Of a stretch of DNA of 64,000 bases, positions 13,169 to 23,737 are shown piece by piece; the first letter of the stretch is position 1, and every line of letters begins with the position of its first letter. Where the stretch lies: contig NC_058504.1 in NCBI RefSeq assembly GCF_020382885.2, positions 13,527,019 to 13,591,018 of the forward strand. The letters are read 5' to 3'. The stretch is from Scatophagus argus (Eukaryota > Chordata > Actinopteri > Scatophagidae). The notes under the pieces are model-generated. The model was not told where the DNA came from. It searched no databases and worked only from the letters and a program-made list of their open reading frames with translations. Both the position numbers and the translations under genes were made by a program.

Positions 13169-14306
13169 ATGGCGGATGACAAGGTGAGTGAGTTTCTGTG
13201 CTTTGGCTTAAATGTATTAACTTCCTGTGTTTTCTCAGGTGACAGCAAAAGTTAAAGGAGGACGAAAATATGTTTCATCTCGCCAGCGGTTGGCTGTGAA
13301 ATCAAGTTAAAGGGGCGACCATTGCCTCTGTATCAAATGTTGGTAGATAAGTTACGCTGCCATTAGCTAACTAGCAAACTTCAAGAAAACTGACTAATGT
13401 TAGTTGTTGACGTTCTTCATTTGAGTTCTGTCCGTAACTGTATTTTTAGGCTATGTTGTACAGCTATCCTCGGTTAACGATGGAGTTCATTCAAATGTCG
13501 TCTTTTGCTTTTATGCCAGGATCCACTGAAACAGTTACGAGATCTGACGCAGCTCAAAAATCAGTTGGAAGAAATCCAGAGGCGAGTAGAGAACGAAGTG
13601 TACGTGGGAATCCCTCAGGTAAGTTGTTCTAGGTGCCACTGATAACTGACCTCACGAGTACAATCAGGTTAAAGTTGGTTTTAACTATTGTTGAAAGCGT
13701 TTTCGTCCGCCAGGCTTGGACCGTTTCAGATATGTTTTCTATGGTGAATGTAATTCACACTGAAAATAAATGGGAATAAACATTTGTCCTTCTTCAGCCT
13801 TTTGTATTATTGAAATGGTGATGCCTTTCTCCTCACTGAAGACAAGTTAATAAAAAAAGGACAACGATTTTTAGAAAATTAGTCCATATCTCATTATACC
13901 CCAATTTTAATGTCTTTCTCACTTTATTTACTTTTGGTGTAGTTTTGCTTTATATTGTGTACTGTTCTTATTTTATTTACAATCTGATGTTTTATTGTGA
14001 AAAACATGCCTGCCCCCTACTCCACTACCCTACCCTATTTGTTAATGTGTTCAGGTTTGTTTACACATCTGTGTCCTATTTGTTTGGTTTCTTTTTTTGC
14101 TTTTGTAGGAAGGCTCAGTGTTTGGATCCCCATTTCTAAAGGGCCTTTTAGCTGGCTACGTGGTGGCCAAACTACGCTCTTCTGTCATCCTGGGAGTGCT
14201 GCTGGGAACAGTCACTGGCATGTATGCGGCACAGAACTATCAAGTGCCCAACATTGAAAGGACCGTGAAAGAGTATATTAACAATTTTAAAAAAGGACCA
14301 AAGTGA
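13169..14306 (+). CDS. slc35a4 (microprotein): SLC35A4 upstream-ORF microprotein (SLC35A4-MP), 103 aa, 3 exons
   Basis: Exons 13169-13183, 13520-13618 and 14109-14306 join in phase 0 to give 103 codons, the same length as the human microprotein. The protein begins MADDKDPLKQL. A helical, coiled-coil-like segment (QLKNQLEEIQRRVENEV) follows, then a hydrophobic membrane segment (about residues 61-79: LLAGYVVAKL through LLGTVTG), and it ends YINNFKKGPK. The human counterpart is translated from the SLC35A4 5' leader and has been reported in the inner mitochondrial membrane. The strong match to the human protein shows a real, constrained protein rather than a random uORF. The ORF ends 571 bases before the SLC35A4 start in the same exon, so one mRNA carries both. 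Confidence 0.93.
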
Positions 14307-14780
14307 TTTGGACTGACTGCTGCTCTTTCCATAACAGCTACGAGGGGAAGAAACATTGTTGCATATGCTGGCTTGTCGGTGGCTCGTGATGGATTAGCCT
14401 CCCAAGATTTCTGTGTAGACTGGATTATGGATATGACTGGAATTTCATTTGGGACTCAGTAAAAGACTACAATTTTTAGTTGCATTTTTGTTTCAGGCTC
14501 AGTTAAAGTTTCTGTTGTATCTTTTTGGTGTTAACACAAGATGTAAGACACGCTGCCTACAAAGTTTTAATGCTTGGTCCATCAGTTTTCATGACTTGGC
14601 TGCCTGGAGCAGTTCTTTAAGCCTGTTAGACTTTGAATTGCTCATGTGTAAAACAGGCAGTAGTTACCACAAATGTTTCCTACATCTTTATTCTTCATTA
14701 CATATTACAAATACAGAGAACAATACACAGAATAGCGCATCTAAGTATTTCATAATTGATATTTAACTTGTGGATATTTA

Positions 14781-14805
14781 TGGCTGTTTAATTTATAAAC
14801 AGCCA
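14781..14805 (+). promoter_or_regulatory. Perfect 10-bp hairpin in the SLC35A4 intercistronic spacer
   Basis: TGGCTGTTTA at 14781-14790 and TAAACAGCCA at 14796-14805 are exact inverted copies around a 5-base loop. In the bicistronic mRNA this would fold about 70 bases before the SLC35A4 start codon. A role in controlling initiation is inferred only from position. Confidence 0.5.
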
Positions 14806-14877
14806 AAATGTGAGGGCTTTTTGCACTGCAGTTACTACTTAGAGTTGTTTGAAACTGTTTATTTTGCATAACTGAGG

Positions 14878-15852
14878 ATGATTGTGATCCAGAATGTGGG
14901 GTCAAGTTCCCCAGTGACGAGCAAGGAACGGTGGATGAAAAGGATTCAGTGGGGTGTCCTCTTAGGGCTGATGGTCTTAATCTATGGATCTCATGCACCT
15001 CTCATCACTCTCACCAAGGTAGATGGTCAAATCCCTTTTAACTCCTCATCATGTGTTGTCATGATTGAGTTAGTCAAGCTCTTGATATCTCTGGCGACTC
15101 TTGTACTAACTGGGGGTACCACTGCCTTACATGCTCCTCCAACTCTAGTCCTTGTGGCCCCCTATGCGGTCCCTGCCATACTCTACGCTCTCAACAACAA
15201 TCTGGTAGTTCTCATGCAGGCCTACATGGACCCAAGCTCATACCAAATCCTGTCTAACTTGAAAATTGCATCCACTGCTCTGCTGTACTCCCTCTGCCTG
15301 GGCAAGAAGCTCCGGTCTGCTCAGTGGTTGGCTCTCGGGATCCTCATGTGTGCAGGGGTGTGCCACACCTACAGCAGCTTGGATTTGGGAGACCCTGGGA
15401 CGTCTGAAGTCAAAGAGGTTCCCAGGCTTCATATCACAGCTTGGGGGCTGTTGCTTGTGCTGGTGTACTGCTGTGTTTCAGGCCTGGCAGCAGTTTACAC
15501 AGAGAGGGTGTTGAAGAGCCAGAGGCTGCCCCTGAGCTTGCAGAATCTCTACCTCTATGTGTTTGGTGTGGCAATCAATGCAGTCTCCTCCCTCTCTGTA
15601 GGAAGTGATAAGAGCTTTCTGGAGGGATACTCGGGTTTGGTTTGGACTATTATAGCAGGGCAGGCAGCTAATGGACTCTTGATGTCCGTGGTGCTCAAGC
15701 ATGGCAGTGGGATCACCCGACTGTTTGTCATTTCCTGTTCCATGCTGGTTAACGCTCTGTTGTCATGGGCCACCTTAGGGCTGCAGCTCACACCTTTTTT
15801 CCTGCTTCCTGTTTCTATGATTGGACTGGCAGCTTACCTTTATTACAGATAA
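14878..15852 (+). CDS. slc35a4: SLC35A4, Golgi nucleotide-sugar transporter family member, 324 aa
   Basis: A single-exon frame of 324 codons, equal to the human length. It begins MIVIQNVGSSSPVTSKERWM and then runs through about ten hydrophobic segments typical of the SLC35A (UDP-sugar/CMP-sialic acid transporter) family, including VLLGLMVLIYGSHAPLITLT and the family block YQILSNLKIASTALLYSLCL. The protein should sit in Golgi membranes; human SLC35A4 has been linked to CDP-ribitol transport, and the substrate is not readable from sequence. The start is supported by length and by the N-terminal match to human. It is the second cistron of the transcript whose first cistron is the 103-aa microprotein. 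Several ATGs lie between the two ORFs, so translation must rely on reinitiation or leaky scanning. Confidence 0.95.
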   Translation: MIVIQNVGSSSPVTSKERWMKRIQWGVLLGLMVLIYGSHAPLITLTKVDGQIPFNSSSCVVMIELVKLLISLATLVLTGGTTALHAPPTLVLVAPYAVPAILYALNNNLVVLMQAYMDPSSYQILSNLKIASTALLYSLCLGKKLRSAQWLALGILMCAGVCHTYSSLDLGDPGTSEVKEVPRLHITAWGLLLVLVYCCVSGLAAVYTERVLKSQRLPLSLQNLYLYVFGVAINAVSSLSVGSDKSFLEGYSGLVWTIIAGQAANGLLMSVVLKHGSGITRLFVISCSMLVNALLSWATLGLQLTPFFLLPVSMIGLAAYLYYR

Positions 15853-16309
15853 TAAAGTCTCTACTGGATGAGCCATGCAACCCAAAAGAGCTCAGTACAG
15901 TTTTACTGAATCTCTATGTTCTAGTTTTGAGTTTCAGATGTGTCTTTTATATGTCTGCCTTCTGAATCTGACATCCAGAGCCCAACGCTTGTATTTGATT
16001 TGTAACCACTTACACCTGGTTTGACAATTTACATCATTTTTACATCATTCATTTCAGAGTTTAATTAATAATTCTGTTACACTTCAAGTAATGCATGTCT
16101 GGATATCATGGCTTCACTGACACATTTCTAAAGAGTGCTGCTATTGTCATTTTTGTGATTATGTCTTGTATTACATTCTCTGCCAAGAACAGTGTCAAAG
16201 ATATGTAAGTGTTGTACAGCATGATATTCAATAAATTGTCAAAAACCTTTATTTCTCACGAATTACATAAAGTGTACAGTTTCATAAATATCCTTTGATC
16301 ATATATTCA
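15853..16309. other. Convergent 3' ends of SLC35A4 and the kinesin-like gene
   Basis: This is SLC35A4 3'UTR up to a plus-strand AATAAA at 16230-16235. A minus-strand AATAAA (plus TTTATT) lies at 16248-16253 and would serve the kinesin-like gene, giving that gene a very short 3'UTR. No other feature is seen. Confidence 0.75.
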
Positions 16310-19300
16310 TTATTGTTGGGATAACAGTTCAGCTTTAGGATCACCTCGCACAACTAAAGTATCCTGTAACTCTCCCAGTGCTGTAAAAAGAAAAGAAAAG
16401 TTTAAAATGCTGGTGGGGGGATGAATCATCTCTTGGCATTCGAGGCTGAGTTTGGGCTAAGCTCTGTAATAAAAATAAGCCGGTCCAGTAGAGGTGAGGC
16501 AACATATACTGACCTTTACGGAGTTGTTTGTTGTCGGACTGCAGCTGCTGATTCTGGGCGGACAGGTAGACGGCGTCCTGCACAGCCTCCAGCAGCACAC
16601 TTCTGTATCTGCCCTCTGACATCTTCCTCTGCTCTTCACTTGCCTGGCGAAACACTCTGAACACCTAGAAAGGAGTGAAACGGATAACACAGAAAAACAT
16701 AGGGGTGCAGGAAGGAGCCAAATGTGTTTCTTTATGCAAACATTTGATCTAACATCTGCAGTTTTACTGAAAAAACCCATGGTTACATGAGCTTATATAT
16801 GAGCCCAAATGTGAAAAATACATGTGAATCATGCAAACACATTTACTTCCTGCATGCTGAATGAATCGTGTCTGTTGGTAAAAGAGACTACTGTAGCAAT
16901 AGCAGTAGAAACCGAATCTTTTTATTATTTGAATCAGTGTACTATCCTAAAAAACCCTCACCTGCAGGCTCTCTTCTCTCAGACAATGCAGCTCTGTTTG
17001 GTGTCTGAGATATTGATTCTGCAGGTCTCTCTCAGCCTGCTGGGCCTCAGCACGCAGGGCCTCTATCTGCAGCACCAGGACCTGCCTCTCTCTGGTCAGC
17101 ACCAGCAGCTCTCTCTGCAGGCCTTCTGTCTAGCAGGAGGAATGGATGAAACCATAAAAAAAAAAAAAAACTGCATGGAAATAACAGCATTAAGTTGCAA
17201 ATGCAGCAGTTAATGCTGCCCACCATAAACTCAGCCTTGCATTAATTTGAACTGACTCAGCATCCTCAGCTGACATAGATCACAAACTGAAAAACGTTAA
17301 TCAACGGTGTATCTCATTATCTTACCAGTTCCTGTGCCAAGTCTCTCTCCATCTTCTCCACCTCCTCTTGAATTAATCTCCCGTGGTCCTCCTTTAGTTG
17401 CCTTCTCCGTTCCTGCGCTTTGTCGTATTCCAGCTGAGACTGAGCATTAAATAGGAAAGGTAAAAGACATAGTTTGGCCTGTCCACTCGTAGACATAAAT
17501 CTTATTTATGTGCTTAATGGGACTTTCACGAAACCTTATACACATTATCCAGTCAGATGTATAGGTGCACAATATTGTCATTAAAATGGCAGGAGTTAGA
17601 TGGACTGTGTTACTTGCTGACAGAGGTCAGACTTGTTTGCAGCAGTCCCTTTTTTCAGTATCTCCTCTCTGAGATCCTCCCTCAGCTGCTGCATTCTTGC
17701 TACACTCTCCTGGACTTTCTCCACATTCCCTTTACCCTCTGAGGATAAGAGAAACACACATCGTTGCTATCCCTATGTTTAAAGGTTGACCAACTTTTTA
17801 TATCACAGCAAATGACCTTGGATGTGTTCTTCCATTTCTTGTTTCAGCTGGTCTTGTAAATATTTCATTGTGTCTGTACTCTCCCTGTGATCACTGCTGA
17901 GCCAGTCGCTATTTGGGGGCCGATGACCCTGCCAAATTCAGTGCGAAACATGGTACTCATTAAGTTGGAAACGTGCATAATCTTACAAAACCTGTGGGGA
18001 ACCTGTGTGGGTGGAAACCTGTGTTTTGCCTTTTATTTTCTTTGACTCTTCCCTCCTCTTCTCCCATGACTGATTTTTCACAATCTGTTGGAGAGAGAAT
18101 TTATTTCAGCTATGAACTCAATTCGTTCCAGCACAAGGTGGTGAGAAAGCAATATCAGGCTCATCGAATGAATTACCTGCAGGTTTTGGGTCAGCTCTGC
18201 CAGCCTGTAGATGTCGTAAACTTCATTTCCCCCCTGTGACATAATCCTGGTCCTTAGCTCCATGATGCTGTCTCTGATCTCTTGCTCAGTTGCCTCTTGA
18301 CACCAGCGATTGGTGGTGGCTGTTGTTACAAAATTTCTTGCTTTCTGGGCCAAAGCTAAAGCAGAGGTGGTTTCATCAGGTAGAAGACCTGGTAGAATAA
18401 AGACAGTCATTGCTATGCACAAAGGATTCTGGTTAAGATGGTGTTAGTGGGCACACTTACTTTGAGGGTGGATGCAGTAGATGAGGACTGTCCTATTGTT
18501 TCCTCTTAAGGCATCGTTCAGGAGCAAATGGAGGAGTTTGTCGCTTGCTGTGACTTCACACTTGATTTGGTCCATAACTTTTACCAGCGGGCTGACTCTG
18601 GAGAGTATTACAATTTTTTTTATATATATATATATTTTTTTTTACCAGTAGTGTCCAAGAAATCAACATACTTTAATGTGGCAATAATAAAACTATAGCT
18701 TTAATGCCTCTGCCAGATAAACTTCAACAGTCAGCAAAAAGTTTTTCCCAAAATGTCAATAGTTATTTGTGTGTTTATGGAGGTGTTACTGGAGCTGTTT
18801 CACATCCACAAATATTCAGCTGCAGGGGTAATTTGAGTTGATATAAAATTTGAAATAAAGTCCTTTCAGGGCAAAAGATCTTGATCATAACTTTCTTTTC
18901 TTCAAAACATTTCATCCTCCAGCAAAAACAAGATGAGCACCAATGGACGGTAGTAGTAGTATGGAAGTAGCTGCAGAGCATCTGAAGATGTAAAACTTAG
19001 CACGTCCTTGATCAAGGGTTCCTCAACTACAATAATCTATCATGCATGAAGGTGTAAATGTTCATAAGTTATTAATAAATTGATCTTGGTCTGGACTGAG
19101 AAGACTGAGATACTCTTTTCACGAGTTCTGAACGACTGTCATGCATGACAGCCAGATACTGAAGTCCTCCTCCAGTCAAAACATGTGGCTTTCTTCTTGT
19201 GCCTACAAAAACTACATCCTACATCCTCTTAAATATTTGAGTTTCATTGTGTAGAATGATTACGTTTGAACCTTTCAGGTCGTCGTCATACTCTCTTACT

Positions 19301-21359
19301 GAATGTGTTATTTTCTCTGTGCTCACTGAAAATCTGATTTTAACAGTAAAGTCTATGTGACACCACAAACGGTTTGGAAGCCAATCCTGATCCAGTATTC
19401 AACACACGCAAGTATGATGCGGAAACTTGAAATCTCCGGTGTTGTGAACAGACTTTTACAGAGAAGCAGGAGACCTCTTGAGTCTAGCAGTTAAACTTGT
19501 GAAATGAAATATTTAAATGAGGGGGAAGGAGTGAGGAAAATGACCACATTAAAGATTTTTAATAAGCTAATTATGCTTTTATTCTGCACACAGGAGGTGA
19601 TTTTTATGCGTGCCTTAATATATGTGTGGAAGGGATCTTTCAGTGTTTTATCACTCAGCTGAACGTTAGGACATCACTTTTAGCTCATCTGGCTCATGTA
19701 ACAGATATGTTGCTGTATGCGAGTGTAAGACTGACCCTCTGAGGTCAGTCCTGCTGGCTCCTCCTGCCAGGCTGAACAGCTGCAGTTTACTGCGGCAGAT
19801 CTCAGACTCCACCTCTTCTGGATGAAGTTTCCACTCAAAAGTCACCGTGAACAGGGAACTACATCTGACGGAAGCAGAAACAGAGAGCAGTAAGTAATCA
19901 TTATGTGCAGATGGGGGCAACTCGAATGACACCGTGTGAGTTAAATCTGAAAAATCTGATCTGATAATCTGATCACTCATGCAGCATTCGGACAGTCAGC
20001 TCTCTTGTGATCCACCGTTGTAATTGATCCATTCAAAGTAATTCAGTTAATGAATTACAAAGCCAAAGTTTGTCTGACGTACCTGTTGTAAATGGAGCCT
20101 GCACTGGCTTTCAGTGTCTCCCTGCAGGTTTTATACAGAGTGTAGGCTTCTTCTGCTGAACACACACACACTTCACACAAACCTGCTACAAGACTTAGAA
20201 AAAAAAAAAAGACATTTCATTCACTTAAACGTGTCGTGTGGCTAATTCATTTAAATATCGGTCATCTATTGTGTCTATATTGATATATCAGTGGTGATTA
20301 TCTGCACTCACCTTCCAAGGACTGGATGTGCCACAAGTTTTAAAGTCTGTTTACTGGCACTCAGGAGATCCACAGCAGTGCCATCAGGATAAAACTGACA
20401 ACCGACAAACATCAGAAGTCACCCTGCTGTGCCTGATATGAGCTGAAATTATGCTATTAGATACAAGACCAACCTGAACGAACGACACAGAAATGAACGA
20501 CTCCTCTTTCACCTGTGACAACATATGGCTAAACAGATTTGCCAGAACCTGAGACAGAGTCAAGAGTGAGATTAACAGTAAGAAAACATAAAAATCCACC
20601 AATGTGAAGTGTAGATTTGTTTTGGGCTCCACCTGTTTGATGATACTGTGGTCAATCAGAGTACTAATCTTCTCTGTGGTGACTCCACAGATCAGCAGCA
20701 CTCCGTGATAACCACTGCTTATGGATTCAGTGAGCGGCTGAAGGAGCTCAGGGTGAAAACTCTGCACATTTATATACAGACTTTTATTTTCCCAGTATTT
20801 GTCAGTTCCAAGCTATAAAGAGACTTAAAACCCAAACAGAAAAGTCACACACGGCTCGTTTGTACCTGCATGTTGTCACCAGTCACAACTTGGTCAAAGG
20901 AGAAGGACTTTGCTTCCTAAAAAAAAAAAAACATCAGCGAGAGCTTTCAGGAAGCAAACTGCTGAATGCTGACTGAGGCAGTGAGTGAACTCAAATGTTT
21001 TACCTCATCCTTCCCTGGTTTGTAGTCTATAACTCGTCCTTCTTCGCCAACAACTAAACAATCACCCTCTGTGCAATTAATAAAAACAAAACAACAACAC
21101 AAAACACACAAATCTTTAGAAACAGCACAACAGTTCCACAGATATATTTTCGGCCTTGCCTTACCTGGGATGGCAGTAAGCATAACTCCCACTCTCACCG
21201 TTTCGGCTCCCTCACACAGCTGGAGGAACATGGAAATCGGTCAACTATCACCAAATAAAACATCCTAGTCTGGATTCCTCGTCTTTTTCCTGTCCTTACA
21301 CGCTAATTGGGTTGTAAAATGAAGGTACTTACAGGTGTGTTCATGTTCACAGTGGCCAT
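16310..21359 (-). CDS. Divergent kinesin-like protein with degraded motor motifs, 604 aa, 17 exons
   Basis: Exons in gene order: 21359-21333, 21219-21165, 21068-21004, 20916-20866, 20761-20633, 20548-20474, 20394-20312, 20193-20083, 19864-19736, 18597-18461, 18388-18177, 17928-17817, 17738-17614, 17439-17326, 17129-16962, 16664-16514, 16380-16310. They total 1815 bases and stay in phase. Residues 1-300 follow the kinesin motor fold: VRVGVML, KSFSFDQV, SGYHGVLLICG, DLLSASKQTLKL, KLQLFSLAG, DKLLHLLLNDALRGNNRTVL. The P-loop position (about 91-99) reads CGVTTEKIS instead of GQTGSGKT. Switch II (about 228-235) reads LFSLAGGA instead of VDLAGSE, and the switch I SSR is lost. ATP hydrolysis is therefore unlikely. 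Residues about 360-590 are charged and coiled-coil-like. I cannot name the subfamily. The acceptor at 20761 has a poor pyrimidine tract. Confidence 0.85.
18617..18642. repeat. TA/T-rich simple repeat
   Basis: TATATATATATATA followed by a T run, inside the largest intron (18598-19735) of the kinesin-like gene. Nothing else recognisable is seen in that intron. Confidence 0.7.
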
Positions 21360-21659
21360 CCCGTGTGTCTGTGTACCACAGCCACTGGGTCACCTGGATT
21401 ACATTACACTGCACTGAATTATTAATGAGCCAGAATCTACTTTCACTGGTTTAGGTGATCAGGATGCAGTTACCAAGACAGACAGAAAGCTGAGGATATA
21501 AGCTGAGGATATAATAATTATAAAATCATTATGCCATGGTAGAACGTGGAACAGCGAAAGACCAAACTGACAAAACTTAAATTTTCAGTTTAAATCATGT
21601 AGATTTACAAAAATATTACACTTTGTGATGATGTAAAAATAAAATTGCAACAGCGTTAT

Positions 21660-21880
21660 TAAAAACTGATTTATCAAGTTTCCCTTGTTTATAAGGCATC
21701 CTTTAAAATAAGGTTATACTTTGTAGCTAATGACTTTATTAATGCGTACTAAGTTTGTTAGCATTGTTAGCAATTAATAGAAATGAAAAGTTATTAATGA
21801 CTGGTGTTTGAATTGTTGATGATGCTTTATAGATCAGTTATAAACCATTAATAAGCACAAGGTCTGAATAACCAGATTAT
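21660..21880. repeat. Dispersed AT-rich fish repeat remnant
   Basis: Strings such as TTATAAGGCATCCTTTAAAA, TAATGACTTTATTAATGCG and CAGTTATAAACCATTAATAA resemble a repeat family I recognise as common in teleosts. The class is uncertain and no coding part is visible. Confidence 0.35.
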
Positions 21881-21945
21881 GAAAATCTCTTTATCTGGTG
21901 TTTGTCTTTTCTATTTGTGCATTTTTAAATAATTTAATTTAATTA

Positions 21946-22455
21946 GAGAGAGTCAAAAAGGCAGGGATGCAAGGTAGAGGTCCAAAAATAATAAGTCTTT
22001 ATTTAACAAAGCAAAAAGGCACACTTACTGTGGCAAGGGAACTGAGAGAAACTGTGGCAAAAAACTCCTGGCAAAGCATGGCAAAGCATGGCATGGCATG
22101 GCATGGCATGGTAAGTCAAAGCAAAGCAAGACAAAGGTATCCTGACAATGTGAAACTAACACTAATGCTCAGACAAAGGTGGCTGGGAAGACAAGGACTA
22201 AATAGACATGACAATGAGACACAGGTGACACACATTAGGAGGGAGAAGGCAATCAAGAAAACCAAAAGCAAAGCTACCTGAGTACAAGAGACACACAGGG
22301 GAAGTGACGCTTTTCAAAATAAAACAGGACATGACAAAAACCTTGAGCATAATACATGGAAACACATGACAAGACAAACATGGAACATGGCACATGGACT
22401 GAAATCAAAAGACAAAGCATAACAAAAAACACCAGGCATGATACCGACAGCACAC
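21946..22455. repeat. Dispersed repeat with an internal ATGGC pentanucleotide array
   Basis: A CA/GA-rich stretch (AGTCTTTATTTAACAAAGC, GACACAGGTGACACAC, AAATAAAACAGGACATGAC) resembles a high-copy non-autonomous teleost element. It contains a tandem array at 22071-22112 built from GCAAAGCATG and GCATG units. Family and ends are not certain. Confidence 0.45.
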
Positions 22456-22841
22456 AAAATTCTTTTACTTTGGTGAAAGTGCTGCTCACATATTCCACCA
22501 CTGACAGAAAGCAACGTGGCTCTCTACTCTTCCTTTACTTTTATCATATCTTGTTAATTTCACTTGATGGATAAGCATGGCATCGTTTCAAGCGTGCCAG
22601 CTTTTCTGTCCGTCTCACCTGAACGATGATCTCAGAGCATGACTTTAATTAAATTATCGAGAGAGAGAGGGAGAGGAAGGCATTTCTTAAATCATGTGAG
22701 TGACAAATAACAGACCACAACAGGAAATGTCTTGAATGCAAAACTGAACGAGTTTAGTGCGTGTAAATGAAAAGTGAAAGTTGAAAGAAAACAGATGCCA
22801 GAGAATCACCGCAAATATCACTGCAGCTAATCAGGTTACAG

Positions 22842-23737
22842 TTTATTAAGGTCTTATTTTGTGTTTAACTCCATCTTGGGACACTGTGATCTCAACAATA
22901 ATGCAAACAGTGTTGTTAGGAGAACTTTATTTAGTCTTTTCAACACAGACATGTACACAGGAAAGACACTTCCTCATACTGCCACACCCAACATCACATA
23001 TTTTCTCTCTAAAGACATGCAGATATTTCGGTATTTGCTTAGCTGGGTTTTCACTTGTGGTCCTCACAACATTGAAAAACATTTAAAGCTGCAACATCTC
23101 TTTCAAGAAACTCCATTACCCTGAATGATCAACAGACATCACTGTGAACTGTTTTTACTTTCTATCAAAGAAACAGTCCCCAGTGTTGTCTGTGGTCCAT
23201 TCAGAGTAACAGGGGAAAACTGTTTCAGGAAAGAGTCTGATTACGTTTTTGAATGTAATTTTTCAATGCTGTGTGTACACCATAAACGAACTTCAGCTCA
23301 CGTCGGTGTGGTGACATCTAAGAGATGACATCTTAAAGCCAACAATCCAGACATCTTCATTTCTAGATTCTAGTGGAGGTAAGAGAGAAAATACGTAATG
23401 TGTGTGAACCAACCCTTTAAGTCTTCTTCAGAGATATTCGTTTAACACGCATACTTTAACATACCGCAGATCATAAGGCCAGAATACCATTGAGGATGCA
23501 CCAAAATTATTCTAAGGTACGAAAAATTAAAATATCAAAAGCAGTAAACTGTAACAAGACTCTATTGAGTTGATTTCAAGCAGTCAGCAAAATGGGAAAA
23601 AAATCAAGAGATTACATGGAAGAATAGCTGATTGATGGAATTAAAACTATTTGCATCCAGCTTAATATAACCAATTTCTCATGGCTGCAAAGTTTGCTTG
23701 ATGGAAAGAAAGACCCAGCACTTTCCCCTCACTTATT
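22842..23737 (-). other. cd74: CD74 3'UTR with candidate poly(A) signals
   Basis: This is the sequence below the CD74 stop (23738-23740). Minus-strand AATAAA signals (plus TTTATT) lie at 22926-22931 and 22842-22847. The stretch is otherwise unremarkable. Confidence 0.5.

Larger units (their letters stand above)
21380..22841. other. Repeat-rich intergenic spacer between the kinesin-like gene and CD74
   Basis: There is no coding signal. The kinesin-like gene starts at 21359 on the minus strand, so its promoter should lie just above; no TATA or CpG cluster is obvious. The spacer is mostly occupied by the two dispersed repeats listed separately. Confidence 0.55.

Noticed and set aside
20384-20767. 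Long minus-strand frame read as one exon of the kinesin-like gene
   Set aside because: It spans a real exon, an intron and part of the next exon; splice sites at 20633 and 20548 split it.
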